From a virus, in the IMG/VR virus record IMGVR_UViG_3300031951_000180, positions 1 to 57,620 of that record: a stretch of 57,620 bases of DNA; one strand, 5' to 3'. Of the stretch, positions 20,157-28,745 are shown one piece after another. The notes under the pieces were generated by a model. That model made no database searches. It saw nothing but the letters and a program-made list of their open reading frames with translations, and was not told where the DNA came from. The translations under genes were made by a program, and so were the position numbers. Position 1 is the first letter of the stretch, and each line of letters opens with the position of its first letter.

Positions 20157-21878
20157 TCACTTTTTTTGGATTTCGTTTTGGAATTCCGCGTGAATAGAAA
20201 AGGCGGTTTCGGCCTCGGCCCCGAACTCGCCCGCGGCAAGCCGCTCCAGAACGCGCATGTGCTCGTTGGTGAACCGGACGAACCTTCGGCTCCTGCCGCC
20301 CTCTCCGGCCGCCCTGGAGGCCGGGAGAGCCTTCTGGCCCGATCCGGCGAGGATCATCTTCTTGATCTTCAGGATGTCGCCGTCCTCGAGCTTTCGCCGG
20401 CCGCGGTCAACCATTTCCCACGCCTTCGACCAGCCGAACCAGAGTTCCCAGACGCCGTCCTTCCCTCGAACCCACGCCGGCATCCCGGTGACGTCTGGCG
20501 AGCCGTCCTCCTCCTCGTCGGCGTCGGGCTGCGGCGTCATCGAAAGCACCTCCATAAACCAGCCTGCGACGGTGGCGAATCGGCAGTTCTCGGCGGTCGC
20601 CGATTCCTGAATTGCCTCGTCCATCAGCTTCGCCTTCAGCCCGCGGATCGCCTTGGTCTGGCCCTTCTTCTTTCCCTGGCCGTTCCAGATGCCGAACCAC
20701 TCCTCTGGCACGGCATCGACGATGACCGTGTGCGTCGCCTCCAGAATGGCCTGGGCGACCTTGGCGGCCGAGCGGAAACTCTCCGCACACAGCGGGACGT
20801 GAACACTCACGGTTTTCTGCTCGCCGTTCACCTCCCTGAACACCGGCACCGTGAGGGTGTAGGACACCGGGTCGGAGTGGATGACCTTCAGTTTCCACTG
20901 CCCAGGCCACCACTCGGTGCCGTCATACCGCAGGCCGGTGATCGTGAACGGAAGCGACGACTCTCCGTCCTCTTGCGGAGGATCGGCACCCTTTTCCATT
21001 CGCTCGGAGACTGCCTGCTTCTTCTCCTCGTCTTCGATGACGCCGTGCGCCCTCTTTCGCGTCGCCCACGCCAGTTCGTGACGGAAGATGTCCTCGATCT
21101 CCTTGTCACCCTTCGGCGGGTTGCACCGCTGCATATTCATCGCCCGAATCATGGCGAGAACGTCCTGCTGCTCGATCGGGTCGTGGACGTCAACCATGTT
21201 GATGCACTGGCGTGCCGCAAACCGGACGAGCGAGTCGTGGCGGTCGCCCTCGTTCATCGACTGGTGCAGAATCTTGTTGGCGCTATCGCGCCGCTCGCCG
21301 CCTTCGCCGACATCATTAACGATCGCGGTCAGCAACTCCTTCGGAAGTTCTGCGACCTCGCACTCGTCTGGACTCATGCCGGCAACCCACGAATACGAAA
21401 CGCCGCTCGAGTGCGAGCTGGGAGGCATGATCGACTGCGCCCCCTTCTTGCCGCCGCCGATGCGAATCTCAAGGCCAGCCAGCTTGTAGACGGCCTGCTG
21501 CGGAAGCCTGCGGTCCCACTTAAACAGGCGGTGCGTCGATCGCTTTGAGGTGAAGGTTGGCGTATATGCCTTATCAAGGCCGAAGCGCTCGGCTGTCTTC
21601 CGGCCTTGCTCAGAGTCGAACTCGATGTCGATGATCCCGCTGCGCTCGCCTAGCTGAACTCCGATGTTGTAGTTCTTGGTTCCGTCATACCACTGGCCCA
21701 GCTCGTCCTCGTCGATTGTGGCCTTGTGCTGCCACGCCGCCATGATCGGGTGCTTGCCAGGCGTCTGACAGTTTGGGTTTCGGCAGGTGCATTTCTCGCC
21801 GTTCGATCCGTAGCAGACGACGATGTACCAGCCGCGGGCTGCGTATTGCGCCGCCCACTTGAATGTGTTGTCGCTCAT
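20157..21878 (-). CDS. Bifunctional DNA primase/polymerase (Prim-Pol) (573 aa)
   Basis: N-terminal archaeo-eukaryotic primase domain: ARGWYIVVCYG, CTCRNPNCQTPGKHPIMAAW (zinc-like insert), catalytic IIDIEFD, STHRLFKWD, and LEIRIGGGKKGAQSIMPPSSHSSGVSY. A helical PriCT-like part follows (DRHDSLVRFAARQ), then a long phage-specific C-terminal region with no helicase domain. It probably primes and starts phage replication. 89 bp separate it from the helicase. Confidence 0.85.
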   Translation of the reverse strand: MSDNTFKWAAQYAARGWYIVVCYGSNGEKCTCRNPNCQTPGKHPIMAAWQHKATIDEDELGQWYDGTKNYNIGVQLGERSGIIDIEFDSEQGRKTAERFGLDKAYTPTFTSKRSTHRLFKWDRRLPQQAVYKLAGLEIRIGGGKKGAQSIMPPSSHSSGVSYSWVAGMSPDECEVAELPKELLTAIVNDVGEGGERRDSANKILHQSMNEGDRHDSLVRFAARQCINMVDVHDPIEQQDVLAMIRAMNMQRCNPPKGDKEIEDIFRHELAWATRKRAHGVIEDEEKKQAVSERMEKGADPPQEDGESSLPFTITGLRYDGTEWWPGQWKLKVIHSDPVSYTLTVPVFREVNGEQKTVSVHVPLCAESFRSAAKVAQAILEATHTVIVDAVPEEWFGIWNGQGKKKGQTKAIRGLKAKLMDEAIQESATAENCRFATVAGWFMEVLSMTPQPDADEEEDGSPDVTGMPAWVRGKDGVWELWFGWSKAWEMVDRGRRKLEDGDILKIKKMILAGSGQKALPASRAAGEGGRSRRFVRFTNEHMRVLERLAAGEFGAEAETAFSIHAEFQNEIQKK

Positions 21879-22086
21879 CCTGACCCCTCCTTGTGTGATG
21901 AAAGCCCCTCCCCGGCCCCCGATTTCTCAGGGGCCGGAGAGGGCCAAAGTCGCCAGACGGGCCTGTGGAAAGTGGAGAAACACAGGTGATCCGCCCGACT
22001 TCCGCCGTTACCACGCCACTAAGCGGCATAGGCGACCGGCCGGCTCCGATGAACAGCCGGTGAGGCTGCCGGCCCAGCGCTGACCA
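21879..22086. other. Intergenic region with a 14-bp GC hairpin
   Basis: No gene seen. A near-perfect inverted repeat at about 21905-21942 pairs CCCTCCCCGGCCCC with GGGGCCGGAGAGGG (13 of 14 pairs) around a 10-nt loop. It lacks a U-tract on either strand. It lies in the leader of the Prim-Pol gene and could be an attenuator, an RNA-stability element or part of a replication origin. Confidence 0.6.
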
Positions 22087-22869
22087 CTACTCGTCGCCGA
22101 GGTCGTCGGCGGCGACGGTGGCGCCGCTCGGCGGCGCCTGGAACATCGCCGTGAGGGGCTTGTGATAGACCCTCTCAGCCATCTCACCCTGCTCCTCGCT
22201 GATCAGGCCGACGAGACGCGGCACGATCTGGGAGTAGGGCTGACCGCCGGCGTTCTTGACCTTGACGAGCTTCAGGCCGATCACGCACTCGTACATGAAG
22301 CTGGGCAACCGCTTGCGGAACGGCAGCCAGTTCGCGAGCGAGCCGGCCCCGACGGTCACGAGGAGCGGCCACGTTTCGCCGTCACGCAGGATGGCGAGCA
22401 CGCGGGACTCCTTGACCTTCCGGCTCCGGCCGCCACCCTTGCCGCTCCCCCAGCCGAACTCAGGCCCGGTGGAGAGCGCCGCCCAGTCATAGCGGCGATC
22501 GCCGATACGGTAGCGTTCCAGAGCTGGTGCGGAGCAATCCCCCAGATCATCAGACACGCGGTAGCCGACGAGGAGGTCGTGCGACACGATCACGGGCCGC
22601 ATCTCGCTCGGGTCATCCTTGGGCCAAAGGACGCCGCGGCGGCCCTCGGCGACGAGGATGCCGACGATCTCCTCGGTCGTCTCGACGTTCCCCTGGTTGT
22701 CGATCGACCAGACCGTGCCGCCGCCCGCTGGCGTCGGAACACGAATCAGGTCTTGCTCCCGCATCGGCTCACCCTCGAGGTTCGCCGCGATCACCCTGGC
22801 CTGCCGACTGGTCGGCGAGAGGGCCGGGAAATCAATCGTCTTCACGGTCGTCGAAATCGCAGTGCTCAT
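22087..22869 (-). CDS. Hypothetical protein of the replication module (260 aa)
   Basis: ATG 22869 is used since the preceding residues are an arginine-rich shadow. The sequence has an N-terminal linker, IVSHDLLVGYRVSDDLGDCSAPALERY, a glycine/basic loop (GWGSGKGGGRSRKVKESR) and LANWLPFRKRLPSFMYECVIGLKLVKVKNAGGQPYSQIVPRLVG. No family recognised. Its position between primase and helicase suggests a DNA-binding or replication-accessory role. Confidence 0.75.
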   Translation of the reverse strand: MSTAISTTVKTIDFPALSPTSRQARVIAANLEGEPMREQDLIRVPTPAGGGTVWSIDNQGNVETTEEIVGILVAEGRRGVLWPKDDPSEMRPVIVSHDLLVGYRVSDDLGDCSAPALERYRIGDRRYDWAALSTGPEFGWGSGKGGGRSRKVKESRVLAILRDGETWPLLVTVGAGSLANWLPFRKRLPSFMYECVIGLKLVKVKNAGGQPYSQIVPRLVGLISEEQGEMAERVYHKPLTAMFQAPPSGATVAADDLGDE

Positions 22870-22925
22870 GGTCTTTCTCCTAGAGCGTCCTTCTGAACCA
22901 GCCGGCCGCGACGTGCGGCAGGCAA

Positions 22926-23375
22926 TCAACCAACCTTCAAGTGCCGGAGAACCGGCCGAACGAACTCGCTGACGATGCCGGCGAACGGCGTGCCGTCAGC
23001 CCAAGGCGCACGGGCGTCCTTGCCCGCTGCCTTCGACAACTCCTTGAGCAGGCTCTTCAGCCGAGTCGTGTTCACACCGACGAGCTGTGCTTCCATGCCG
23101 GCCTTTCGTGCCGCGGCGAGAATCGCGTCCTGCATTTCTCCCGTAGCGGAAACCGAGTGCTCCCACTCAATCCGCCAACTCCTTCCGGCGACTCGAACTC
23201 CGTCGAGCCTCCCCGCCGTCATCTCCTCGACGGCGACTTCCGCGAGCGCCTCGCGACGCTTTTTCAGTTCCTTCACCGCCAGCTCGGCCGCGTCGATTTC
23301 GCGGTCGATCTGCGTGATCCGTTCAAGCGCTTCCGAGAGCGCGTTGTTGTGGCGAGTATCCTCTGACAACTGCAT
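22926..23375 (-). CDS. Coiled-coil protein of the replication module (149 aa)
   Basis: Residues 10-50 form a coiled coil (ALERITQIDREIDAAELAVKELKKRREALAEVAVEEM). A small beta segment (GVRVAGRSWRIEWEHSV) and a second helical region follow. The layout resembles Gp157-type phage accessory proteins, but I cannot assign it. It overlaps the upstream helicase gene by 53 bp. Confidence 0.7.
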   Translation of the reverse strand: MQLSEDTRHNNALSEALERITQIDREIDAAELAVKELKKRREALAEVAVEEMTAGRLDGVRVAGRSWRIEWEHSVSATGEMQDAILAAARKAGMEAQLVGVNTTRLKSLLKELSKAAGKDARAPWADGTPFAGIVSEFVRPVLRHLKVG

Positions 23376-24714
23376 CTATCACCTCTCTTCTTTCTCGAAG
23401 GGCTTCGTACACGCGGCCATCCGCAGTTTTCTTCGTCTGTAGGGTACTGACCAACGCAAAGAATCGCGTGGGTCGTTCTTGCCCTGGTCGGTGCAGGCGG
23501 GCGATGGCCTGGAGCCATTCGGCGAGCGAGTGGCCGAGGGAATACCAGACGCCGACAGAAGCGCGAGTGAGATCAATGCCGATGCCGCCCGACTGGATTT
23601 GCGCGACCAGTACGGCGGTCTTTCCGGCCTGCCACTCGGCAAGATTGTCGATCTTACCAGACAGCTCGCTCACGGTGCGGCCGAGCGACTCGCACACAGC
23701 GATGACGCTGTCGATGTCAGACCTGAACCGGCAGAACACGACGATCGGCTCGTTCTCCGGCAAGTCCTCGAGCATATCCGCAAAGGCGGCTCGCTTACTC
23801 GGCGTTTCGTCGATTTGGCGAGCCGTCGATTCGTCGTCGATCCGCGTGAACCCTTGGCAGGCTTGCAGCATCCGCAGGAGCGAAACCATCGCGTTTTGCG
23901 GCGTGACGAACTTGCCGGCCTCGACCTCGGCACAGAACTCTCTCTCAAGCTGCTTGTAGACGTGGGCTTCCTTGGCCGTCAGTTCGACGGGGATTTCAAC
24001 GTGATGGATCGGGGGGAGGTCGAGTACGTCTTCCGACCGTCGGTGGAAGGTGGTCGCCGCGATCTTCTCGGCGAACTGCTTCTGGTTGCGATAGCCGATG
24101 ACCATGCCGGGGATATGCGGATTGGTGATCGCGTAGTTCGCCTTGAACAGCGTGTAGGTCTGGCCGAACGTCGGGCACTCCGGCGATTCGACGGCTCGGT
24201 AGACGCCGAAGGCGTCGAGGAGCGAGTGAGCGAGCAGGGTGCCTGATAGGCCGATCCGCTTTGCCGTCGGATTTTTCTTGCCCATGCGGGCCGCCCACCG
24301 GCTGGCCGAGCCGCTCGGGCTTTTGAGGCGATGAACCTCGTCGTAGACCAAGACGTCCCAGGCGATCTTTTCCGTTTCCTTGATCCGCCAGAGCGACTCG
24401 TAGTTGGCGACGACGAGCAGGGGAGAGGTGTCGGCGAGGGCCGCCATGATCTTCTTGCCCTTCTCGGCCGACGTTCCCTTGGTCAGCGAGAGGATGCGAA
24501 GTTCAGGAAGCCAGAGGGCCACCTGCTTCGACCAGGCGGGAATTACAGCCCGCGGGCAGCCGCAGAGAATGCGGCTGATGGACCCGGCGATCATCAGCTC
24601 CTTGATGATCTCAAGGGCGACGCGGGTTTTCCCGCATCCCATCCCCAAGTGCAAGAGGGCTTCCCGGCGGCCCCTGGCCCACTCGATAGCTTCCTGCTGA
24701 TGTATCCAGAGCAC
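23323..24714 (-). CDS. SNF2-like superfamily 2 helicase (463 aa)
   Basis: GTG start with GAGAGG upstream. Motif I is LHLGMGCGKT (residues 22-30), motif II YDEVHRL (DEVH at 125-128), motif III LSGTLLAHS, with later VVFCRF, VLVAQIQSGGIGIDLTRASVGVWYSLGHSLAEWLQAIARLHRPGQ, typical of SNF2/DEAD-type phage helicases. Probably remodels or unwinds DNA in replication or recombination. The C-terminus is unusual in overlapping the next gene by 53 bp. Confidence 0.9.
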   Translation of the reverse strand: MLWIHQQEAIEWARGRREALLHLGMGCGKTRVALEIIKELMIAGSISRILCGCPRAVIPAWSKQVALWLPELRILSLTKGTSAEKGKKIMAALADTSPLLVVANYESLWRIKETEKIAWDVLVYDEVHRLKSPSGSASRWAARMGKKNPTAKRIGLSGTLLAHSLLDAFGVYRAVESPECPTFGQTYTLFKANYAITNPHIPGMVIGYRNQKQFAEKIAATTFHRRSEDVLDLPPIHHVEIPVELTAKEAHVYKQLEREFCAEVEAGKFVTPQNAMVSLLRMLQACQGFTRIDDESTARQIDETPSKRAAFADMLEDLPENEPIVVFCRFRSDIDSVIAVCESLGRTVSELSGKIDNLAEWQAGKTAVLVAQIQSGGIGIDLTRASVGVWYSLGHSLAEWLQAIARLHRPGQERPTRFFALVSTLQTKKTADGRVYEALRERREVIDAVVRGYSPQQRALGSA

Positions 24715-24741
24715 GGTTACCTCTCCGTAGGTTGGCGGGAG

Positions 24742-24770
24742 AGAGTATCGGCTCAGAGGCTACTTGTCAA
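24742..24770 (-). promoter_or_regulatory. Promoter of the helicase/primase operon
   Basis: Minus strand: TTGACA (24765-24770), 17-bp spacer, TACTCT (24742-24747). A leader of roughly 20 nt carries CCTAC and GAGAGG. Confidence 0.65.
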
Positions 24771-24780
24771 CAGAATGATT

Positions 24781-25317
24781 TCAGGCCCGCTTCAATCGGC
24801 TGCGCGGTCGGCCGATTTTCTTGCCGGAGGCGGCCAGACGCTTGGCCGCCGAGGCAGCGGCTTCGCAGCTCTTCCTGCTGAATATCCACCGGCGAGCCGC
24901 CGACGCCCGCTCACTGAGCAGAAGACGGCCGACGACTTCTTTCTTTCGGGCCATCCGCACGGCCCACGGGATCGTCACGCCGAGGATTTCAGCGGCCTCG
25001 ACGGAGCCGATGGCGTCGTGGAAGTCGATTTCCACCGTCATCTTTGCCAGCTTTCGCTGCATGGCGGGCCGCTCGTCGGCGTGGGCGCGAGGCCGGCGAA
25101 CCGTGCCGTCGGCCTGCCGCCGCTCATACTCCCGCCAGTCCTCCTCGCAGCTTCGCGACGAGTAGACGGCGACTTCTCGGACACTTTCCGCCTGATCCGA
25201 TTGGCTGCGGACGAGGCGGGTCTTCAAAAGCCCTTTTCGGGCCATCGCCGCCGGCTGGGTGAAATGGACTCCGAGGAGGCAGGCGGCCTCGAAGCTTCCG
25301 ATGGCAGTGTCTTTCAC
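24781..25317 (-). CDS. DNA-binding protein with duplicated helix-turn-helix unit (178 aa)
   Basis: GTG start. Two similar units are seen: DTAIGSFEAACLLGVHFTQPAAMARKGLLKTRLV near the N-terminus, and DAIGSVEAAEILGVTIPWAVRMARKKEVVGRLLLSERASAARRWIFSRKSCE near residue 100. Each looks like an AlpA/excisionase-type helix-turn-helix with a small wing. The tail is basic (KKIGRPRSRLKRA). Probable regulator or excisionase; it is next to the integrases and divergent from the 25421-25639 gene. Confidence 0.65.
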   Translation of the reverse strand: MKDTAIGSFEAACLLGVHFTQPAAMARKGLLKTRLVRSQSDQAESVREVAVYSSRSCEEDWREYERRQADGTVRRPRAHADERPAMQRKLAKMTVEIDFHDAIGSVEAAEILGVTIPWAVRMARKKEVVGRLLLSERASAARRWIFSRKSCEAAASAAKRLAASGKKIGRPRSRLKRA

Positions 25318-25348
25318 GATTACACCGTGTTTTTCGCGGGCCAGTGAC

Positions 25349-25376
25349 TTGCCCTTGTCGAAATGGAGGATAGGGG
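25349..25376 (+). promoter_or_regulatory. Weak putative promoter for the 72-aa gene
   Basis: TTGCCC (25349-25354), 16-bp spacer, TAGGGG (25371-25376) in the divergent intergenic region. Weak match. Confidence 0.35.
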
Positions 25377-25420
25377 ATTATTGTTCCTCGCTGGCGGAAA
25401 TAACTCGGAAGGAACCGAAT

Positions 25421-25639
25421 ATGCCGACAGCAACGAACTATACGGTTTTGGTTGAGTGGGAAGATCAGGGAATTTGCGACGCTGACGAGATCGTAGTGCG
25501 GGCGCGAACGAAAAGCGAAGCCAACTCGATAGCACGGCAGCGCTGGTGGAAGACCAACCTTGCCGAGTGGCCCTCCTGTCGAATTCGCACCGTCCGCACG
25601 ATCCGCGAAAACGGTCGCCTGTTGATTGACAGCGATTGA
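25421..25639 (+). CDS. Small hypothetical protein (72 aa)
   Basis: AAGGAA lies about 7 nt before ATG 25421; upstream in-frame starts are shadows of the divergent gene. The sequence NYTVLVEWEDQGICDADEIVVRARTKSEANSIARQRWW has the strand-strand-helix pattern of small acidic phage proteins. No family recognised. A 66-nt gap separates it from the integrase. Confidence 0.7.
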   Translation: MPTATNYTVLVEWEDQGICDADEIVVRARTKSEANSIARQRWWKTNLAEWPSCRIRTVRTIRENGRLLIDSD

Positions 25640-25705
25640 TTTTTTCCGCATGAGGCGGATTGACCCCCCGCAAGGATGTGGCACCTTTGAGCGGGGAGAT
25701 ACGCC

Positions 25706-26596
25706 ATGAGTTTGCGTCTAGTTGATGTGCTGAATGACTACTACGCTCCCGTCAAAGGGATTTCGGAGCGGACGGTGAAGCTCTACGGCTTCACGCTGAA
25801 GAGCTTCGGCGAGCACCTCGGGATCGAAGAAGGCTGCGGCTACCGCGAGCCGACGACCGAAGACCTTGAGCAATACAAGGTCGCGAGGTTCTTGGCATGG
25901 CGGCTGCGCGAGCGTGAGCCTGCAACCGCCGCAAAAGACCGTGCCCAGCTTCGCGCCCTCTGGGCCTTCGCCTTTTCAGAGGCTCTGCCTGGTGTGGCCC
26001 GCGGGCCGCAGGTGCGGCCGGTCATCGTGCCGGAGCGTGTGCCGGAGGCGTGGCTCGAGGATCAGATGCGGGCGCTCATTCAGGCCGCCTCTGCGGAGCC
26101 TGGGAGCATCTGCGGCATCAAGGCGTCGGATTGGTGGCGATCGCTCTTACTCTGTTGCTTCGACACGGCTGAACGAATTTCGGCCACGCGGTCGCTGACG
26201 TTCGCCGACGTCCGCGGGACACTTGTGATTTTCCGCGCCGACGAGCGCAAGGGCCGCCGCCGCGACATCGCCCGCACGATCTCGTCGGACACGGCGATCG
26301 CGATCGACGCGATTGCGGAGCCGCGACGGAAGCTCGTCTGGCCCTGCGACGTTGGCGCCCCGGCCCTGTACCACCGCTTCGACCGGATTCTCAAGCGAGC
26401 TGGCCTGCCGACGGATCGGTGGAGCAAGTTCCACCGGATCAGGAAGACGACGGCCTCCTATTACGAGGCTGCCGGCGGCAACGCACAGTCGCTGCTTGAC
26501 CACTCGTCGCCCGCGGTGACGAGGCGATACCTTGATCCGCGGATCGTGATGCCGGAGATCGGCGATGCGCCGTCGCGGTTGCCGAAGGTTGTCTAG
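25706..26596 (+). CDS. int: Tyrosine recombinase/integrase A (296 aa)
   Basis: Phage-type integrase. An N-terminal SAM-like DNA-binding part (ISERTVKLYGFTLKSFGEHLG) is followed by the catalytic domain: Arg157 in DTAERISATRSL, Lys182 in ERKGRRRDI, His243-Arg246 in FHRIRKT, His266 in LLDHSSPAV and the nucleophile Tyr275 in TRRYLDP. It should catalyse integration or excision at attP. Its stop overlaps the end of the second recombinase by 4 bp. Confidence 0.9.
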   Translation: MSLRLVDVLNDYYAPVKGISERTVKLYGFTLKSFGEHLGIEEGCGYREPTTEDLEQYKVARFLAWRLREREPATAAKDRAQLRALWAFAFSEALPGVARGPQVRPVIVPERVPEAWLEDQMRALIQAASAEPGSICGIKASDWWRSLLLCCFDTAERISATRSLTFADVRGTLVIFRADERKGRRRDIARTISSDTAIAIDAIAEPRRKLVWPCDVGAPALYHRFDRILKRAGLPTDRWSKFHRIRKTTASYYEAAGGNAQSLLDHSSPAVTRRYLDPRIVMPEIGDAPSRLPKVV

Positions 26597-27405
26597 CCAG
26601 CCAACTCCGGCGTCCTCGGCATCTCGCGGCGAACCTGAGTCCAGTCGATGTATGCCTTGGCGGCAAGGTCGAGCGTCCGGTGGCCGAGATGGTGACGGGC
26701 CTTGCCAGGCTCCCTGATCTCGATGTGGGTCGCCCCAGAGCGTCTCAGCCATTTGCTCGAGCCGCCGACGCCGCAGTCGTCAAGGAACTTCCGCATGATC
26801 CGCATCTGTTGCCGCTGGCCGCAGACCCAGCCGAGCACGGTGCCGTCGGGAGATACGGCGAGCATCTCGCGGACGGCGGCGATGCAGGCTTTCGTGAGCA
26901 CCTTGTTGATCGGATCGCCGGTTTTGTGCTGCGTCCACCGGAGCGCGTCGCCATCGAAGTCTTCGGCCCGCAGCGAAAACAGGTCGCCGCGGCGGGCGCC
27001 GGCCTCATAGCCAAGCAAAACCCAGCACCGCAGGAATGACCCCAGCCTCGCACCGCTGCGGAGCACGCCCGTCATCTCGGCCGTTCTGGTGAGCAGTAGT
27101 CTGCATTGCTCCTCAGTCCACGCCTTCGTCGGCTTCCTGATCGGCTTGATGCGGAGGATGCCCCGCGGCGGCTGCTCGACGAGCTTGTTGTCCCACGCCC
27201 ATCGCCAGAGGCAGAGCAGGATCGTCCGCTCCGTCTTCGCCGTGATCGTCGAAACCGCCTGCAATCTGGCCTTTAGGTAGGCGTTGATGCGGTCGGCCGA
27301 CAGCTCGCCGCACTTCTCGGCGACTCGTGTGACGTTCTTCTCGTGCTGCGCCGAGACGTTGCGGGCGGCGAGATATTGCTTCGCCAGGGCAGTCAGGCTT
27401 TCCAT
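26593..27405 (-). CDS. Tyrosine recombinase/integrase B (270 aa)
   Basis: Catalytic residues: Arg138 in GYEAGARRGDLFSLR, Lys161 in QHKTGDP, Arg221 in KWLRRSGATH (the usual preceding His is replaced by Lys218), His242 in HHLGHRTL and Tyr252 in AAKAYIDW. Good AAGGAG upstream of the start. It differs clearly from recombinase A, so the pair is not a recent duplication. Could be an excision partner, a second integrase or a relic of another element. Confidence 0.85.
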   Translation of the reverse strand: MESLTALAKQYLAARNVSAQHEKNVTRVAEKCGELSADRINAYLKARLQAVSTITAKTERTILLCLWRWAWDNKLVEQPPRGILRIKPIRKPTKAWTEEQCRLLLTRTAEMTGVLRSGARLGSFLRCWVLLGYEAGARRGDLFSLRAEDFDGDALRWTQHKTGDPINKVLTKACIAAVREMLAVSPDGTVLGWVCGQRQQMRIMRKFLDDCGVGGSSKWLRRSGATHIEIREPGKARHHLGHRTLDLAAKAYIDWTQVRREMPRTPELAG

Positions 27406-27436
27406 GCCGTGCTCCTTCGGGTTGTGGGAGTCAGTA

Positions 27437-27510
27437 GGGTATCAGCAGCGGCGGAAGACGCAAGAGGCGGGCTGGATATCGCCGCTGTATGGTCATACCC
27501 GTTTGGGTAT
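27437..27510. promoter_or_regulatory. GGGTAT half-sites upstream of integrase B
   Basis: A perfect inverted repeat ATACCC-GTTT-GGGTAT lies at 27495-27510, and another GGGTAT at 27437-27442 overlaps GATACCCTAC, the likely -10 region for integrase B. This looks like operator half-sites. The -35 is not clear. Confidence 0.4.
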
Positions 27511-27524
27511 AGCCGCACTTTCGC

Positions 27525-27803
27525 TCAGTAACGCACTGGCATCCTGCTCAGGATGCCGCGAATCGCACTTGCTCGCTCATCCGCACCTTCGGCCTGCGAG
27601 CGGACTGGACCTTCCCACTCGGCCCACTTCAGGGCATCGTGCTCGGCTGGCGTCAGCGATGCCAACTCCAGCAACTGCTCTAGGCAATGCCTCGCGTCCA
27701 CCATGACATTGCCGACCTCGCGTTCGCGGTCGGTGTTCCAAGGCCCGCCAGCCAACCGCTTCAGTTCTGCGATCACGCGGTCAACGGTGGGGAAGTCGCT
27801 CAT
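27525..27803 (-). CDS. Hypothetical protein (92 aa)
   Basis: ATG 27803 chosen (AGAGAG upstream); ATG 27830 gives nine more residues. Helical (FPTVDRVIAELKRLAGG, DARHCLEQLLELASLTPAEHDALKWAEWEG). No family recognised. The 194 bp up to the next gene hold only a short hairpin, CGACG-TTTTT-CGTCG, at 27885-27899. Confidence 0.6.
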   Translation of the reverse strand: MSDFPTVDRVIAELKRLAGGPWNTDREREVGNVMVDARHCLEQLLELASLTPAEHDALKWAEWEGPVRSQAEGADERASAIRGILSRMPVRY

Positions 27804-27997
27804 CGCTCTCTCTGCGGCGTGTACTGTCATGTTCTTTGACAGAAAAACTATCGCGGACTTCTTACCGAATCCATATTGGCAATCCGACGTTTTTCGTCGT
27901 TTTGCCGATACGATTCGGGCTTTCCCGCTCGGGCTGATTCCCGCCGTGGCGGCCGGATTGTCCCGCTCGGTGCAGCCTAGCGGACCCGTCAATCGGG

Positions 27998-28219
27998 TCA
28001 ACGCTCGTCTGCGTTGGCGATCCGCTTGGCGGCCTCTGGATCGAAGGCGTCGGCCCGGCCCAGGTCGAACCAGAGCGGGTAATGGCGAAGGAGCCGCCTA
28101 GCCTCCTCGCGGACGGGCGTCGGCACTCCCTTGATGCCGCCGTTGTAGGGCGAGGTCAGCCGCAGGAGGAAATCCTGCGTGCTCAGGACGGCTCGCGTTC
28201 GCTCGTGCGGGAGTGTCAT
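27998..28219 (-). CDS. BPSL0761-like small protein (73 aa)
   Basis: ATG 28219 preceded by GGAA. The sequence TLPHERTRAVLSTQDFLLRL, then VREEARRLLRHYPLWFDL, matches the pattern of the BPSL0761 family (ERTRAV..T..FL..L, VR.EARRLLRHYP), small proteins of unknown function found in proteobacteria and mobile elements. Confidence 0.7.
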   Translation of the reverse strand: MTLPHERTRAVLSTQDFLLRLTSPYNGGIKGVPTPVREEARRLLRHYPLWFDLGRADAFDPEAAKRIANADER

Positions 28220-28478
28220 TTTCCAGATTCCAGAATTGCGAAAGCCCGGCCGCAGGCGTTGCAAAGCCACTGGGGCGGCCCACTCGTCGCCTGTCCCTTT
28301 GTATCGGGCCGCGCACGTCTCGCCCCTGCCCGCCGCCAGCCTGCACAAGGCGATAGCTCCAGTGTGGCACTGGGCGACTGGCGGAAGGCTTAGTGTTCGG
28401 TACTACCTAATTTACTACGCAGTTCGCTCCGATCCTACGCAGTTCCTGCGCGACAACACCTACGGTGAGTAGCGTCGT
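28220..28478. other. Gene-poor interval with direct repeats
   Basis: No supported gene. CTACGCAGTTC occurs at 28415-28425 and 28435-28445, exactly 20 bp apart (about two helical turns). The shorter form CTACGCAG recurs at 28746-28753. Possible protein-binding sites. Confidence 0.5.
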
Positions 28479-28727
28479 TCAGGACAGCCGCTCCAGCAGC
28501 CCGCGCAACGAGGCGGCGTGGTTTGTGTCAAACATATGCAGTGCGTTCAGCTCAATAGACGCCACGATAATCGCCTCACGCTCTTGGTCGGTGAGCCGCA
28601 TCCCGTCGATCTCGGACGCGGCCCGCTCCAGTTGCTCCCGCCACTCCTTGCCTATTCGCTCAACCGCAGCGACGGCCTCATCGCCGCCGTTGTGGATCGT
28701 GATGTGCAGGTCTTGCATTTGTCCCAT
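28479..28727 (-). CDS. Hypothetical protein (82 aa)
   Basis: Helical protein (DEAVAAVERIGKEWREQLERAASEIDGMRLTDQEREAIIVASIELNALHMF). No family recognised. It lies 18 bp downstream of the C5 methylase stop on the same strand. Confidence 0.65.
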   Translation of the reverse strand: MGQMQDLHITIHNGGDEAVAAVERIGKEWREQLERAASEIDGMRLTDQEREAIIVASIELNALHMFDTNHAASLRGLLERLS

Positions 28728-28745
28728 TAGACCGTCTAGGGCGCA

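Noticed and set aside
20166-21548. 460-residue plus-strand frame
   Set aside because: Antisense to the Prim-Pol gene; arginine/leucine-rich with no domain.
21905-21942. Intrinsic terminator
   Set aside because: Strong stem but no U-tract on either strand; recorded as a hairpin only. The left-arm leader hairpins also lack U-tracts.
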